Assembly: GCA_021772515.1 (NCBI GenBank)
Contig: JAJFLU010000043.1
Span: 124,001 to 188,000 of the forward strand
Source of the DNA: Opitutales bacterium
Lineage (GTDB): Bacteria > Verrucomicrobiota > Verrucomicrobiia > Opitutales > UBA2987
Direction: 5' to 3'
DNA length: 64,000 nt
Every line of letters begins with the position of its first letter. Within the stretch, counting starts at the first letter, position 1. This document shows positions 41,090 through 50,204 of this stretch, piece by piece. The notes beneath the pieces are model-generated. The model was not told the origin of the DNA. It worked only from the letters and a program-made list of their open reading frames with translations, and ran no database searches. Position numbers and translations under genes: made by a program.

Positions 41090-41911
41090 TTACTTCATTA
41101 ACTCGGATATAGTTCCAGGATAGCGAAAGTAGATATCCTGGTAAAACTCGATTTCCGTGCTGCTGATCAATTTGATAATTTCTCGCCCATCCAATATCGC
41201 CTGTAAAGTCCCATCTTTCTTTCCGTAAACGTAGGCACCCTCATCATCTTCCTCCAGCACCGCCTCGTCCAGCACACTCGAATAATTGTATTCATAGAGC
41301 TTGGCAATCCCGTTACCGCTCAGGTGGATGACAAAGTCTCCCTCCTCGTTCCCCGTCATATAGATACCCGCATAAACAGCTTCCAATGAGGCTATCTCAG
41401 CAGGACTTATCACCGTTTCACTTTCAATGGGGGGAAAACGGTCGTCGATTTTACCGAAATACACCCACGCTCCAGTGGTTCCGCCAACTACCAAAAGCAC
41501 ATAAACTGCCGTTTGGATGAAACGCGCGAGATTGTAAGCCCGCTTGGATACCTTTTCCAGATCTTCCGCCGTAAACTCCGGGGCCGGCGTGTATTCGAAC
41601 TCCTCCCCCGACACAAAGACGATTGCCTCCTGCACCGAGACTTCCACATTGCGCTCGTGGGCAACATCGATGTTCGTGGCATACAGTTGGCCTTCTCGCG
41701 CCTCAAGGGTGAAGTTACCCCATCTGGATCTGGCGATGATCAGCGGCGGAAGTTCCATATCCTCGGGGCATTCGAGTCGCACAAGCCTTTCGATGAAGGT
41801 ACATAGCTCCTCCCGGCTGAGGTTTCCGATTTCGTTGAGACCGAACTCATCACCCGCGGCAAGAAAATCTTTATCCACACCACGGGAGGTAACTTTAATT
41901 ACAGTTATCAA
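41090..41911 (-). CDS. Hypothetical single-pass membrane protein
   Basis: A 273-residue protein I do not recognise. Residues 1-130 form a polar, mostly acidic domain (CPEDMELPPLIIARSRWGNF, QEAIVFVSGEEFEY). One membrane segment lies near residue 140 (AVYVLLVVGGTTGAWVYF), and the C-terminal domain has repeated beta-like stretches (AVYAGIYMTGNEEGDFVIHL, GAYVYGKKDGTLQAILDG) resembling a lipocalin-like or GYxx sensor fold. It is transcribed towards the pseudopilin. Probably a lineage-specific envelope protein. Confidence 0.75.
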   Translation of the reverse strand: MITVIKVTSRGVDKDFLAAGDEFGLNEIGNLSREELCTFIERLVRLECPEDMELPPLIIARSRWGNFTLEAREGQLYATNIDVAHERNVEVSVQEAIVFVSGEEFEYTPAPEFTAEDLEKVSKRAYNLARFIQTAVYVLLVVGGTTGAWVYFGKIDDRFPPIESETVISPAEIASLEAVYAGIYMTGNEEGDFVIHLSGNGIAKLYEYNYSSVLDEAVLEEDDEGAYVYGKKDGTLQAILDGREIIKLISSTEIEFYQDIYFRYPGTISELMK

Positions 41912-42176
41912 TGTCTTTGCTGCCTACAGGAATTCATAGTCAATAAAACCAATTCCTGGATTTTTTATTGATTTTCAGGAATAGCCGTTTACTGCCCCCT
42001 TTTCCGGTTTGAATAGAAAAAAATTCTCGAAAGACATAACCAGGATATATTTCTACAAAATTTCATTAATTTATGAAAGAAAAATAGGGAGTAAAGAAAT
42101 TCCCTATGCCGATGGGCAAGTTTCCAGTTGCCTTCGTCGAAATCAGGCGGTCAAGATACCCCTCCTATCATCGACT

Positions 42177-44747
42177 ATGGCGAGAACCGGCAAGAAAAAA
42201 AAAGAGGGCGGCCTCACCCCGATGATGCGCCAATATCAGGAGGTGCGGCGCGGCCTCCCCCCAAACACTCTGCTTTTTTTCCGGCTCGGTGATTTTTACG
42301 AAATTTTTCTCGATGATGCCAGGGTCGGAGCGCCCATACTCGGCATCACTTTGACCCACCGCCACGGTATGCCAATGGCAGGGATTCCCTACCACGCCGC
42401 CGACAACTATATCGGCAAATTGCTCGCCGCCGGTATCAAAGTCGCCATCTGCGATCAAATGGAAACGCCCCAACCGGGTAAAATCGTCAAACGCGCCCTG
42501 ACCCGCATCCTCTCGCCGGGCACCACTCTGGAGGATCACCAAAGCGACTCCAAAACCAATAATTTCCTGCTCGCTGTCAGTTTTGATAAAACCACATTGA
42601 ACGCCGCATGGCTGGATTTATCGACTGGTCATTTTCAAATTGCTTCGGAAAATTCAGCCGAATACCTGCTTTCCGTATTTTCGAGCATCAACCCCCGGGA
42701 AGTCGTTGTGCCCGAGGGTGCTCAGGAGGATTGGGGTAGCGATGAGGGTTTACGACAATGGGCGCAGTCGTTCGACCAATTTTGCGAAGGGCTGCCGGTC
42801 AATGAGCTTCCGGGCTACCATTTCGACCAAGCCAGCGGCGCCCAGAGTGTCATGGAGGCTCTCGGGGTTCTCAATCTCCAGGGATTTGGCATCGATATCG
42901 ACCACGGCGGGTTGGGGCCAGCGGGTGCATTGGTCCACTACGCCACGGAAAGCCTCTGCTCCAAACCCGGCAACCTGAGCGGGATTCGTGAATACAGAAG
43001 CGCCCAAACTCTCCTCCTCGATCCAGCCACTTTGCGTAATCTGGAAATTTTTCGCACTTCCGGTAATCGGCGCGAAGGATCTCTCCTGGAGGCCATGGAC
43101 GCCACCGCAACCGCAACCGGAGCCCGTCTTCTCGAAAATTATCTGGCCGAACCAAGTCTCGATTTCTCGGAGATCAAGCGCCGTCAAAGCTGTGTCGGTG
43201 AATTCCTCGAAGCGCCCGCCTATGCCTCGGAAATCCATGAGTATATGAAGGGTATCCGCGACATCCCAAGAATTCTCGGACGTCTTCAAAATCGCCTCCG
43301 CAACCCCCGCGAATTGGGCGGAATCCGCGACACCCTGCGGCAGCTTCCACTCCTCGGGCAGGTTCTCGGACAATTTGATGAACCGGAAGTATCTAATTTG
43401 TCCAACAGGGTTCTCGATTACCCGAAATTGCGTGAATTACTGGAAAATTCCCTGGCCGATGAGCTTCCCAATCTACTCAAGGACGGTGGCTACATCCGCG
43501 ATGGCTATGATGAAACCCTCGACCTCCTTCGGGGCTCCTCCCTGGAAAACAAGAACTGGCTTTCCGATCTCGAAAGGGAGGAGAGGGAGCGAACCGGTAT
43601 CAAGAATCTTCGCATTAAATTTAACAATGCCTTCGGCTATTTCATCGAGATCACCAAATCAAATCTCGCTCTGGTCCCCGAGCATTACATCCGCAAACAG
43701 ACCACGACAAATTCCGAACGTTACTATACGGAGGATTTAAAGCAAAAAGAGAAGGAAATCCTGCACTCCGACGAACGCTCCATCGCCCGGGAGGAAGAGC
43801 TGTTTCGGGAGCTGGTCGCCCATGTCCTGGCCGAGGCGGAACCGCTAAGTGAAACCGCCCGGGCTCTCGCCGAAATTGACCTCCTCATTGGTTGGTCGAA
43901 AATTGCCCGCGAATGGGATTATTCTCGACCCGAAGTCGAGGAAGGCCATTTGCTTCACATTGAGGAAGGGCGTCACCCGGTGGTCGAGCAGACCATTCGC
44001 AAGGAGCGGTTTGGGCTTGCCGGAACGCGGGCCTTTGTCCCCAACGATACCGATTTAAATGCAGAGAAAGAGCAGATTGGAATCATCACCGGTCCCAACA
44101 TGGCTGGAAAATCCACCTATATTCGGCAGGTCGCTTTGATAACCCTGATGGCTCAGACCGGCTCCTGGGTGCCCGCTAAAAAATGCCGCATCGGATTGGT
44201 TGACCGTATTTTTTCGAGGGTCGGGGCAAGTGACGAACTTTCACGCGGAAATTCCACATTCATGGTGGAAATGAATGAGACGGCCAATATTCTCAACAAT
44301 GTCACCGACAAAAGCCTCGTCATTCTCGATGAAATCGGGCGCGGCACCAGCACCTACGATGGCCTCAGTATCGCCTGGGCGGTTGTCGAACATCTGCACG
44401 GCGAAAAAATCCGTGGCCCCCGCACCCTGTTCGCCACCCATTACCATGAATTGACCCGCCTCGAACAGTTGCTCTCAAGAGTCTGCAACTACTGTGTCGC
44501 GGTTAAAGAATGGAATGACGAAATCGTATTTGTCCGGCAAGTCCTGCGGGGGGCCACCGATCGCAGCTACGGCATACAAGTGGCGCGATTGGCTGGGCTG
44601 CCCCAAAAGGTCATCGACCGAGCAAAAATCCTTCTCGAACAACTCGAATCAGAGGATTCCAGCCACAATCTGGCTGGTAATTCAGCGAAAAGTTCTTCAA
44701 AAGTGAAAGAATCGAAACAAGATTGGCCGCAAATGGAACTTTTCTAA
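42177..44747 (+). CDS. mutS: DNA mismatch repair ATPase
   Basis: An 856-residue MutS. The mismatch-binding domain is complete, with the Phe-x-Glu motif in FFRLGDFYEIFLDDA near residue 37. The connector, lever and clamp domains follow. The ATPase has Walker A GPNMAGKSTYIRQ near residue 638, Walker B LVILDEIGRGTSTYDG and the FATHYHEL switch. The ATG at 42177 gives the expected N-terminus; the frame is open for 56 codons upstream without recognisable MutS sequence. No Shine-Dalgarno sequence precedes the ATG. No mutL is in the window. Confidence 0.94.
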   Translation: MARTGKKKKEGGLTPMMRQYQEVRRGLPPNTLLFFRLGDFYEIFLDDARVGAPILGITLTHRHGMPMAGIPYHAADNYIGKLLAAGIKVAICDQMETPQPGKIVKRALTRILSPGTTLEDHQSDSKTNNFLLAVSFDKTTLNAAWLDLSTGHFQIASENSAEYLLSVFSSINPREVVVPEGAQEDWGSDEGLRQWAQSFDQFCEGLPVNELPGYHFDQASGAQSVMEALGVLNLQGFGIDIDHGGLGPAGALVHYATESLCSKPGNLSGIREYRSAQTLLLDPATLRNLEIFRTSGNRREGSLLEAMDATATATGARLLENYLAEPSLDFSEIKRRQSCVGEFLEAPAYASEIHEYMKGIRDIPRILGRLQNRLRNPRELGGIRDTLRQLPLLGQVLGQFDEPEVSNLSNRVLDYPKLRELLENSLADELPNLLKDGGYIRDGYDETLDLLRGSSLENKNWLSDLEREERERTGIKNLRIKFNNAFGYFIEITKSNLALVPEHYIRKQTTTNSERYYTEDLKQKEKEILHSDERSIAREEELFRELVAHVLAEAEPLSETARALAEIDLLIGWSKIAREWDYSRPEVEEGHLLHIEEGRHPVVEQTIRKERFGLAGTRAFVPNDTDLNAEKEQIGIITGPNMAGKSTYIRQVALITLMAQTGSWVPAKKCRIGLVDRIFSRVGASDELSRGNSTFMVEMNETANILNNVTDKSLVILDEIGRGTSTYDGLSIAWAVVEHLHGEKIRGPRTLFATHYHELTRLEQLLSRVCNYCVAVKEWNDEIVFVRQVLRGATDRSYGIQVARLAGLPQKVIDRAKILLEQLESEDSSHNLAGNSAKSSSKVKESKQDWPQMELF

Positions 44748-44804
44748 TCCTTGTCTTTCCAACTGTGAAAACTCTGCCTTATTAACCAGAACCCCACTGT
44801 AACT

Positions 44805-47405
44805 ATGAAAAAATGGACATGGATGCCATTCTCACTGCTTTGCGCGCTCCTTTTGCTGCAAGTATCCTGTGCAAAATCGCCCGAACCCACCGAACCCACA
44901 GCCGACCTGACGGATGACAAGGACAAAGAAGATGAAGAAAAAACCATCGCCGAACTCGTCAAGGAGAGCGAGCGTTACGACGGACTGTTTACCTTTTTCC
45001 AGGATAAAAAGACCGGTGAGGTCCACATGCTCCTGACAAATGACCAGATCGATAAGGAATTCATCTATTTTTCGCATACCGTCGATGGGGTGGTCGAGCC
45101 CGGCCATTTCAGGGGGAACTTCCTCGAAAATTCCGTTTTTTCCATCCGCAAGCATTTCAACAAGATAGAATTCGTCGAGGAGAGCACGTCTTACTATTTC
45201 GACCCTGAAAACGCTCTCCACAGGTCGGCCAAAGCGAATATCAGCCCCTCAGTGCTCGCCGTGGTTGAAATCGCCGCTCAGGATGAAGAAAAGGGCGAAT
45301 ACCTGATCAAGGCAGACGGTCTTCTTCTGAAAGAGCAATTCAGCCAAATCACCCCCTCACCCGATCCCGATGCAGAGGATTCGGCCAGTTCTTTTAAACT
45401 CGGATCACTGAGTGAGGATAAAACAAGATTCGTCAGTATCAAAAGCTATCCTCTAAACACCGACATCGTGGTCGAATACGTATACGAAAACCCGACTCCG
45501 AGTTATGATGGTGAGGAATACATCACCGATTCCAGAAATATCAGCATCAAAATTCAGCACAGTTTTCTTCCCGTGCCGGAAAACGATTACGAGCCTCGGA
45601 TCGATGACCCCCGTGTAGGATATTTTTTGGACCGAGTGACCGACCTCACTTCGATCAGCGCCACACCCTATCGGGATCTCATCCAACGATGGCATCTCAA
45701 AAAGAAAGATCCTCAAGCCGAACTTTCCGAGCCAGTTGAGCCAATCGTTTACTGGATCGAAAATAGCACCCCGGTCGAATTCCGCGAGACGATCCAAAAA
45801 GCGGGCGAAGCCTGGAATGAAGCCTTCGAGTCGGCAGGTTTTAAGAATGCCTTTGTGGTAAAAGTGCAGCCCGACGACGCCGAATGGGATGCGGGCGACA
45901 TCCGCTACAATGTCATCCGGTGGACCTCCTCGCCCAACCCTCCTTTCGGTGGTTACGGCCCCAGCTTTACGAATCCGCGAACGGGGCAAATTTTGGGTGC
46001 GGACATCATGCTCGAATACGTCTTTATGACCAATCGCGTCCACATGGAAAAACTCTTCGAGACAGCCGCCCTCGATTTCCCAAACGGTGACGACACCCTG
46101 CAAAAAGGCGGGATGACCTGCTCGATGGGTCATACCATGCAATTGAGCAACCTCTTTGGAAAACAGGTTCTGAGAATGACGGGAGGCTCAGCCATTGAAT
46201 TAAAGCAACTAACCGATGAGGCTCTTCACCTGCTTATCCTGCACGAAATCGGCCATACTCTCGGTCTCAACCACAATATGAAAGCGACCCAGCTTCACTC
46301 CATCAAAGATGTTCACAATCGCTCGATTACTGAACGGGTCGGGCTTTCAGGTTCCGTCATGGACTATCACAGCATAAATATCGCCCCGCCGGGAGTCGAA
46401 CAGGGTCAGTATTACGATACCAAACCGGGACCCTACGATCATTGGGCCATCGAATTTGGCTACTCGGAAGCCCTCGACGACCCTGAAGCGGAAGCCGTGA
46501 GGCTCGAAAAAATCCTCAGTCGCTCGACCGAACCTGCCCTGGCTTTTGGCAACGACGCCGATGATATGCGTGCCCCCGGCAGGCATATCGACCCCCGCGT
46601 GATGATAAGCGATCATTCCAGCGATGCCATCGGTTACGCGGAGGATCGTCTCCAGTTGGTCAAAAAAGTCATGGCAGGCCTCAAGGATAAGTATTCGATC
46701 GAGGGGCAATCCTACCACGAATTGAGAAACGCCTTCATCGTCCTCACACGGGAGCAAAGCAATGCGGCAAGGGCAGTTTCCCGCTACATCGGCGGCATTT
46801 ATGTGGATCGGGCTATGATCGGGCAAGACGGCGCCGAGCAGCCTTTCACACCCGTCAGCCTTGCCGACCAAAAAAGGGCTATGAAAGTTCTCCGCGAGTA
46901 TGTCTTTTCCCCCAACGCCTTCGGCACTCCGTATGGACTTTACAACTACCTGGCCATGCAGCGGAGGGATTTTGATTTCTTTGGAAACAATGAAGATCCC
47001 AAAGTTCACGAGCGGGTTCTCAACATCCAGAATGATATTTTAAACCACCTCCTCCACGCCAAAGTTCTGGCCCGTATCACCGATTCCCGCGTCTACGGCA
47101 ATGAGTATAGCTTAACCGCATTTCTGAATGATTTGTCCGACGCCATTTTCGAGGCCGATTCCACGACCAGCGTCAATACCTTCCGCCAGAATCTGCAATT
47201 GGAGTATGTGAACCGATTGATCGCCATCGCTGGGCCTGACGGTAATTCCAAATACGACTACCCGGCTCGTTCGGCGGCGCTCTACAACCTGAATACCATT
47301 AAGAAAACCTTGATGGAAAGACCCGCAGGATTGGAGGAGACCACGGCCCATACCGAGCATGTGCTTTTTACCATCCGGCGAGCGCTGGAAGTAAAATCTT
47401 CCTGA
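44805..47405 (+). CDS. Lipoprotein zinc metalloprotease of the DUF5117/DUF5118 type
   Basis: An 866-residue exported protein. A lipoprotein signal (LLCALLLLQVSC, Cys22) is followed by an acidic linker. The DUF5118-like and DUF5117-like regions come next (GEVHMLLTNDQIDKEFIYF, near residues 65-85). The zinc site is HEIGHTLGLNHN with His480, His484 and His490, the extended metzincin-like HExxHxxGxxH, with a SVMDYHSINIAPPG Met-turn about 40 residues on. Such large metalloproteases are common in Bacteroidota and PVC bacteria and probably act at the outer membrane. It follows mutS by 57 bases. Confidence 0.9.
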   Translation: MKKWTWMPFSLLCALLLLQVSCAKSPEPTEPTADLTDDKDKEDEEKTIAELVKESERYDGLFTFFQDKKTGEVHMLLTNDQIDKEFIYFSHTVDGVVEPGHFRGNFLENSVFSIRKHFNKIEFVEESTSYYFDPENALHRSAKANISPSVLAVVEIAAQDEEKGEYLIKADGLLLKEQFSQITPSPDPDAEDSASSFKLGSLSEDKTRFVSIKSYPLNTDIVVEYVYENPTPSYDGEEYITDSRNISIKIQHSFLPVPENDYEPRIDDPRVGYFLDRVTDLTSISATPYRDLIQRWHLKKKDPQAELSEPVEPIVYWIENSTPVEFRETIQKAGEAWNEAFESAGFKNAFVVKVQPDDAEWDAGDIRYNVIRWTSSPNPPFGGYGPSFTNPRTGQILGADIMLEYVFMTNRVHMEKLFETAALDFPNGDDTLQKGGMTCSMGHTMQLSNLFGKQVLRMTGGSAIELKQLTDEALHLLILHEIGHTLGLNHNMKATQLHSIKDVHNRSITERVGLSGSVMDYHSINIAPPGVEQGQYYDTKPGPYDHWAIEFGYSEALDDPEAEAVRLEKILSRSTEPALAFGNDADDMRAPGRHIDPRVMISDHSSDAIGYAEDRLQLVKKVMAGLKDKYSIEGQSYHELRNAFIVLTREQSNAARAVSRYIGGIYVDRAMIGQDGAEQPFTPVSLADQKRAMKVLREYVFSPNAFGTPYGLYNYLAMQRRDFDFFGNNEDPKVHERVLNIQNDILNHLLHAKVLARITDSRVYGNEYSLTAFLNDLSDAIFEADSTTSVNTFRQNLQLEYVNRLIAIAGPDGNSKYDYPARSAALYNLNTIKKTLMERPAGLEETTAHTEHVLFTIRRALEVKSS

Positions 47406-47418
47406 TTCGGTCAACCGA

Positions 47419-48162
47419 CTACCAGCGGGTTCGCAGACGGGCCAACTCCCGGCCATCATTTCCTCTCACGATCTGGTGCAGCAGGCAGTCGCTCTCATCC
47501 TCTTCTTGTTTCTGGGACCGGCTTAAAACCTGATCCCCGTAGGCTGTCTCGGCCCGAAAGGCCACCTCGATTTCTTTGGGCCCCGAACTCTTCCCAAAAT
47601 CATCGGGTAACACTTCCAAAGCCCATTGCACATAGACGGCATTGTTGACATGCCGGTTCAGGTCGAGGTCATTTAGCCTCACATGAAATGGTCGTTCGAG
47701 GTAGGGGCGATCCAATTTTATTTTCGGCATCGGTCCGAGTGGATCCTCGAAAACACGCACGGGGTGGAGCGGAAACCCAGGTAGTGCTGTCTCAAAGTTA
47801 ATCGGTTTTTTCTTCTCCGAATCCACCGTGATAAACGACGTTGTGGCCTGGGCGAGAACCTCACCATTTCCGTCGGTTAATTCGAACTCCCTCAGGGCGA
47901 AAATTTTCTTCCACCCAAAGGGCCAGGTTCGCAGTTCCACAATGTCTTCCCAATGTGGATAGCGATAAATTTTAACATGCAGCCGGGAAAGCACCCAGAG
48001 AATATTTTTCGCCATCAAATCCTTGCCACCGACACCGAGTAAATTCGCGCTCTCGCCGGCCGCATCTTCAAGATAGTTCAATAAACTGACCGCCTTGAGC
48101 GCGCCTGAGGGTCCAACTTCATAACTGCGCACCTTATAGCGTTGGAGATGGATGGGATTCAT
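47419..48162 (-). CDS. Acyl-ACP thioesterase (FatA-like, double hot-dog)
   Basis: A 247-residue protein with two hot-dog domains. The N-terminal one has LLNYLEDAAGESANLLG and WVLSRLHVKIYRYPHWEDIV. The C-terminal one has RLNDLDLNRHVNNAVYVQW, the conserved block of plant-type FatA/bacterial acyl-ACP thioesterases. It would release fatty acids from acyl carrier protein. The start is the ATG giving MNPIHLQRYKVRSYEV; 26 more codons upstream overlap the hydrolase gene. It is last in the leftward operon beginning at 53715, with no obvious link to lysine breakdown. Confidence 0.88.
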   Translation of the reverse strand: MNPIHLQRYKVRSYEVGPSGALKAVSLLNYLEDAAGESANLLGVGGKDLMAKNILWVLSRLHVKIYRYPHWEDIVELRTWPFGWKKIFALREFELTDGNGEVLAQATTSFITVDSEKKKPINFETALPGFPLHPVRVFEDPLGPMPKIKLDRPYLERPFHVRLNDLDLNRHVNNAVYVQWALEVLPDDFGKSSGPKEIEVAFRAETAYGDQVLSRSQKQEEDESDCLLHQIVRGNDGRELARLRTRW

Positions 48163-48181
48163 TGTGACCAATGGGGGACCG

Positions 48182-50203
48182 TTATTCGCCCTTTGAGTTA
48201 AATACCCAATCCCAGTAGGTTTTAGCCCTGCCGGATACATAATCGATATCTTCGGGTAAAAGGAAGCCCTCGGCGTTCAAAGTCTCGGCGGAGTTACGTA
48301 ATTCGTCCAGATAGAATCTCCGGTCAGCATAAAGTGCCGAGATGGCCGGTCGGGGGTCATGCGACGCCTCTTTTTCAACAGAATTTCTGGGAAAAAACAG
48401 CAAATTTCCCCAAAAATCGATCATTTCATCTGCTCCGCCAACGTAGCCTTTGCGCAAGCTCCAGGGGGTGTAGGTTGCCAGTGGGACGCGAAGCTCGACA
48501 TTGCGAATGCCTCCCAGTTCATTCCCAAAGGAATCCACCACAGGGACGAGAACCGGAAATGACGACCCCACTTGCGGCGGCTGATGGTCGATAACTCCCC
48601 TCTCCCACCGAGGCCCGTAATCCACGCGATAGGCATTGTGGGCATTTTTCGGAGGTTCGACACCGGGAATATCGGGGAAATTGAAACCTTCCAAATCGGT
48701 GAGAGTGGCATCCGACAGGCGTGGAAATGCACTCGCAGGTGGGGAAACATCTTTCGAGACCCATTCGGCCAAACGAACGAGAAGGGCCCGGTAGTTTACC
48801 TTGAATTCGAGAGAATTCCCCCGGAAAAATCTTCCGTTTTCAAACTCCGCCCTATCTGTGGGAGGAAACGAGGCCACAAAGTGCTGACCCCCGGCCAAAT
48901 GGTATATGCGTTCATTGTCCAAGGGCTCCAAATCCTTTTTCCCGTCAACTGAAGTGTGGATCAATGCTGCCGCCCGCCCCCAGTATTCGTAACCGGTGTT
49001 GACATAGAAAATTTTGGGAATCGACCCTGGCGCCAGCGAATGCGCGAGCAATCCATCGGATCGCACGGTTGCGGGATCCGACTGTGTTCGGCTGGAAAAA
49101 GGAAAAATATCGGTCGGGTATAAAAAGGCCGAATATCGATGGCCGTCCCGTGAAGGTTGAGCAAACCGGTGGTTGAAACTGCCCCGCCCTGCCCCGGCGG
49201 TAATGACCATCAAGCCATCGTAGGCATTTCGCCCTTCCTCATCGGTATTGAATCCCTGATAGAGAAACATTCGCAAAAAACGACCCGTTTGGGAAACCCC
49301 CGCCGAGATTCCATGAGATACGGGAAAAAGACTCTTCTTGTCATATTTGGCATGGGAAACCATGTCGCGGATGGCCGCCAGGCCCAGGCCGATGACAGAC
49401 GGATCCCGCGCTCGGTAAACCAGTTCGTAAATATTGCCAGCCAGGAAACCGTTTTCCAGGACTATGGTATCGTTCTCTTTTTCCTTTTTGGAGAAATGCC
49501 ATTTTTCGCGCGGAATGGTCAATCGCACGGCATCCCGGCCATCGCGAACGGTGAGCACATTGGCCGAATCTTCGGGATCATACACCGTATAGGAAATATG
49601 CTCACGGTGGCTTAGAGGCAGGCTTTCAACAGGTTCGTCAACCGTCCAATCGCTCCGAACGAGGCCGGTAATTGTCTCTCCATTCATACCTTTCGCGATG
49701 GGCGCTTCCAGCCTGAGAAGCCCTTTGCCCCTCGGGACATCGGCCTGCCATCCCACCCAAATCACCGTAAAACCCTGCCGCATGAGCAGTCCATCTCCCA
49801 GCGATTCGGGGTTGTCCGCCGCCAACTCCTGATGGGTGGCCCGGTTGAAATAGTTGAGAGAAAACTTGCCCCCACGGTTGCTCACCTCGACCAGGGCAAT
49901 CCCGTTTCCCCTGCCGGAATCCACCGGTTTCAGGACGACCAGATTTGCCCACGCCTCGACTTCACCTTCACTGTTACGCGGTGCAAGTTGCAGATCGACG
50001 ATTCGGCTGTTGGCCGGAGAAGCGGGGTCGAATCCAAATAGCACCCGGCCCTTGAGAAGTTCGTAAGGCCCGCTGGAACCGAAATCCTTGCCCCCCAAAA
50101 GGCTTTCCCGCGATTCGATTTCCACCTTTCGCACAGCCCCATTGAGGGAACCGGCGAGGCAAATTCCGAATACCGCAAGACAGATATTTAAAATACGGGA
50201 CAT
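48182..50203 (-). CDS. Secreted alpha/beta-hydrolase-domain protein (Abhydrolase_10-like)
   Basis: A 673-residue protein with a signal peptide (MSRILNICLAVFGICLAGS). It matches the large alpha/beta-hydrolase-domain family of environmental bacteria: SSGPYELLKGRVLFGFDP, VEVSNRGGK, RDMVSHAKY, and a nucleophile-like Ser in GISAGVSQTGRFLRMFLYQG. A carboxyl esterase activity is likely but no substrate is known. ATG at 50203 begins the signal peptide; the frame is open to 50212 and overlaps the dehydrogenase stop at 50205, so the genes are coupled or nearly so. Confidence 0.85.
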   Translation of the reverse strand: MSRILNICLAVFGICLAGSLNGAVRKVEIESRESLLGGKDFGSSGPYELLKGRVLFGFDPASPANSRIVDLQLAPRNSEGEVEAWANLVVLKPVDSGRGNGIALVEVSNRGGKFSLNYFNRATHQELAADNPESLGDGLLMRQGFTVIWVGWQADVPRGKGLLRLEAPIAKGMNGETITGLVRSDWTVDEPVESLPLSHREHISYTVYDPEDSANVLTVRDGRDAVRLTIPREKWHFSKKEKENDTIVLENGFLAGNIYELVYRARDPSVIGLGLAAIRDMVSHAKYDKKSLFPVSHGISAGVSQTGRFLRMFLYQGFNTDEEGRNAYDGLMVITAGAGRGSFNHRFAQPSRDGHRYSAFLYPTDIFPFSSRTQSDPATVRSDGLLAHSLAPGSIPKIFYVNTGYEYWGRAAALIHTSVDGKKDLEPLDNERIYHLAGGQHFVASFPPTDRAEFENGRFFRGNSLEFKVNYRALLVRLAEWVSKDVSPPASAFPRLSDATLTDLEGFNFPDIPGVEPPKNAHNAYRVDYGPRWERGVIDHQPPQVGSSFPVLVPVVDSFGNELGGIRNVELRVPLATYTPWSLRKGYVGGADEMIDFWGNLLFFPRNSVEKEASHDPRPAISALYADRRFYLDELRNSAETLNAEGFLLPEDIDYVSGRAKTYWDWVFNSKGE

Positions 50204-50204
50204 C

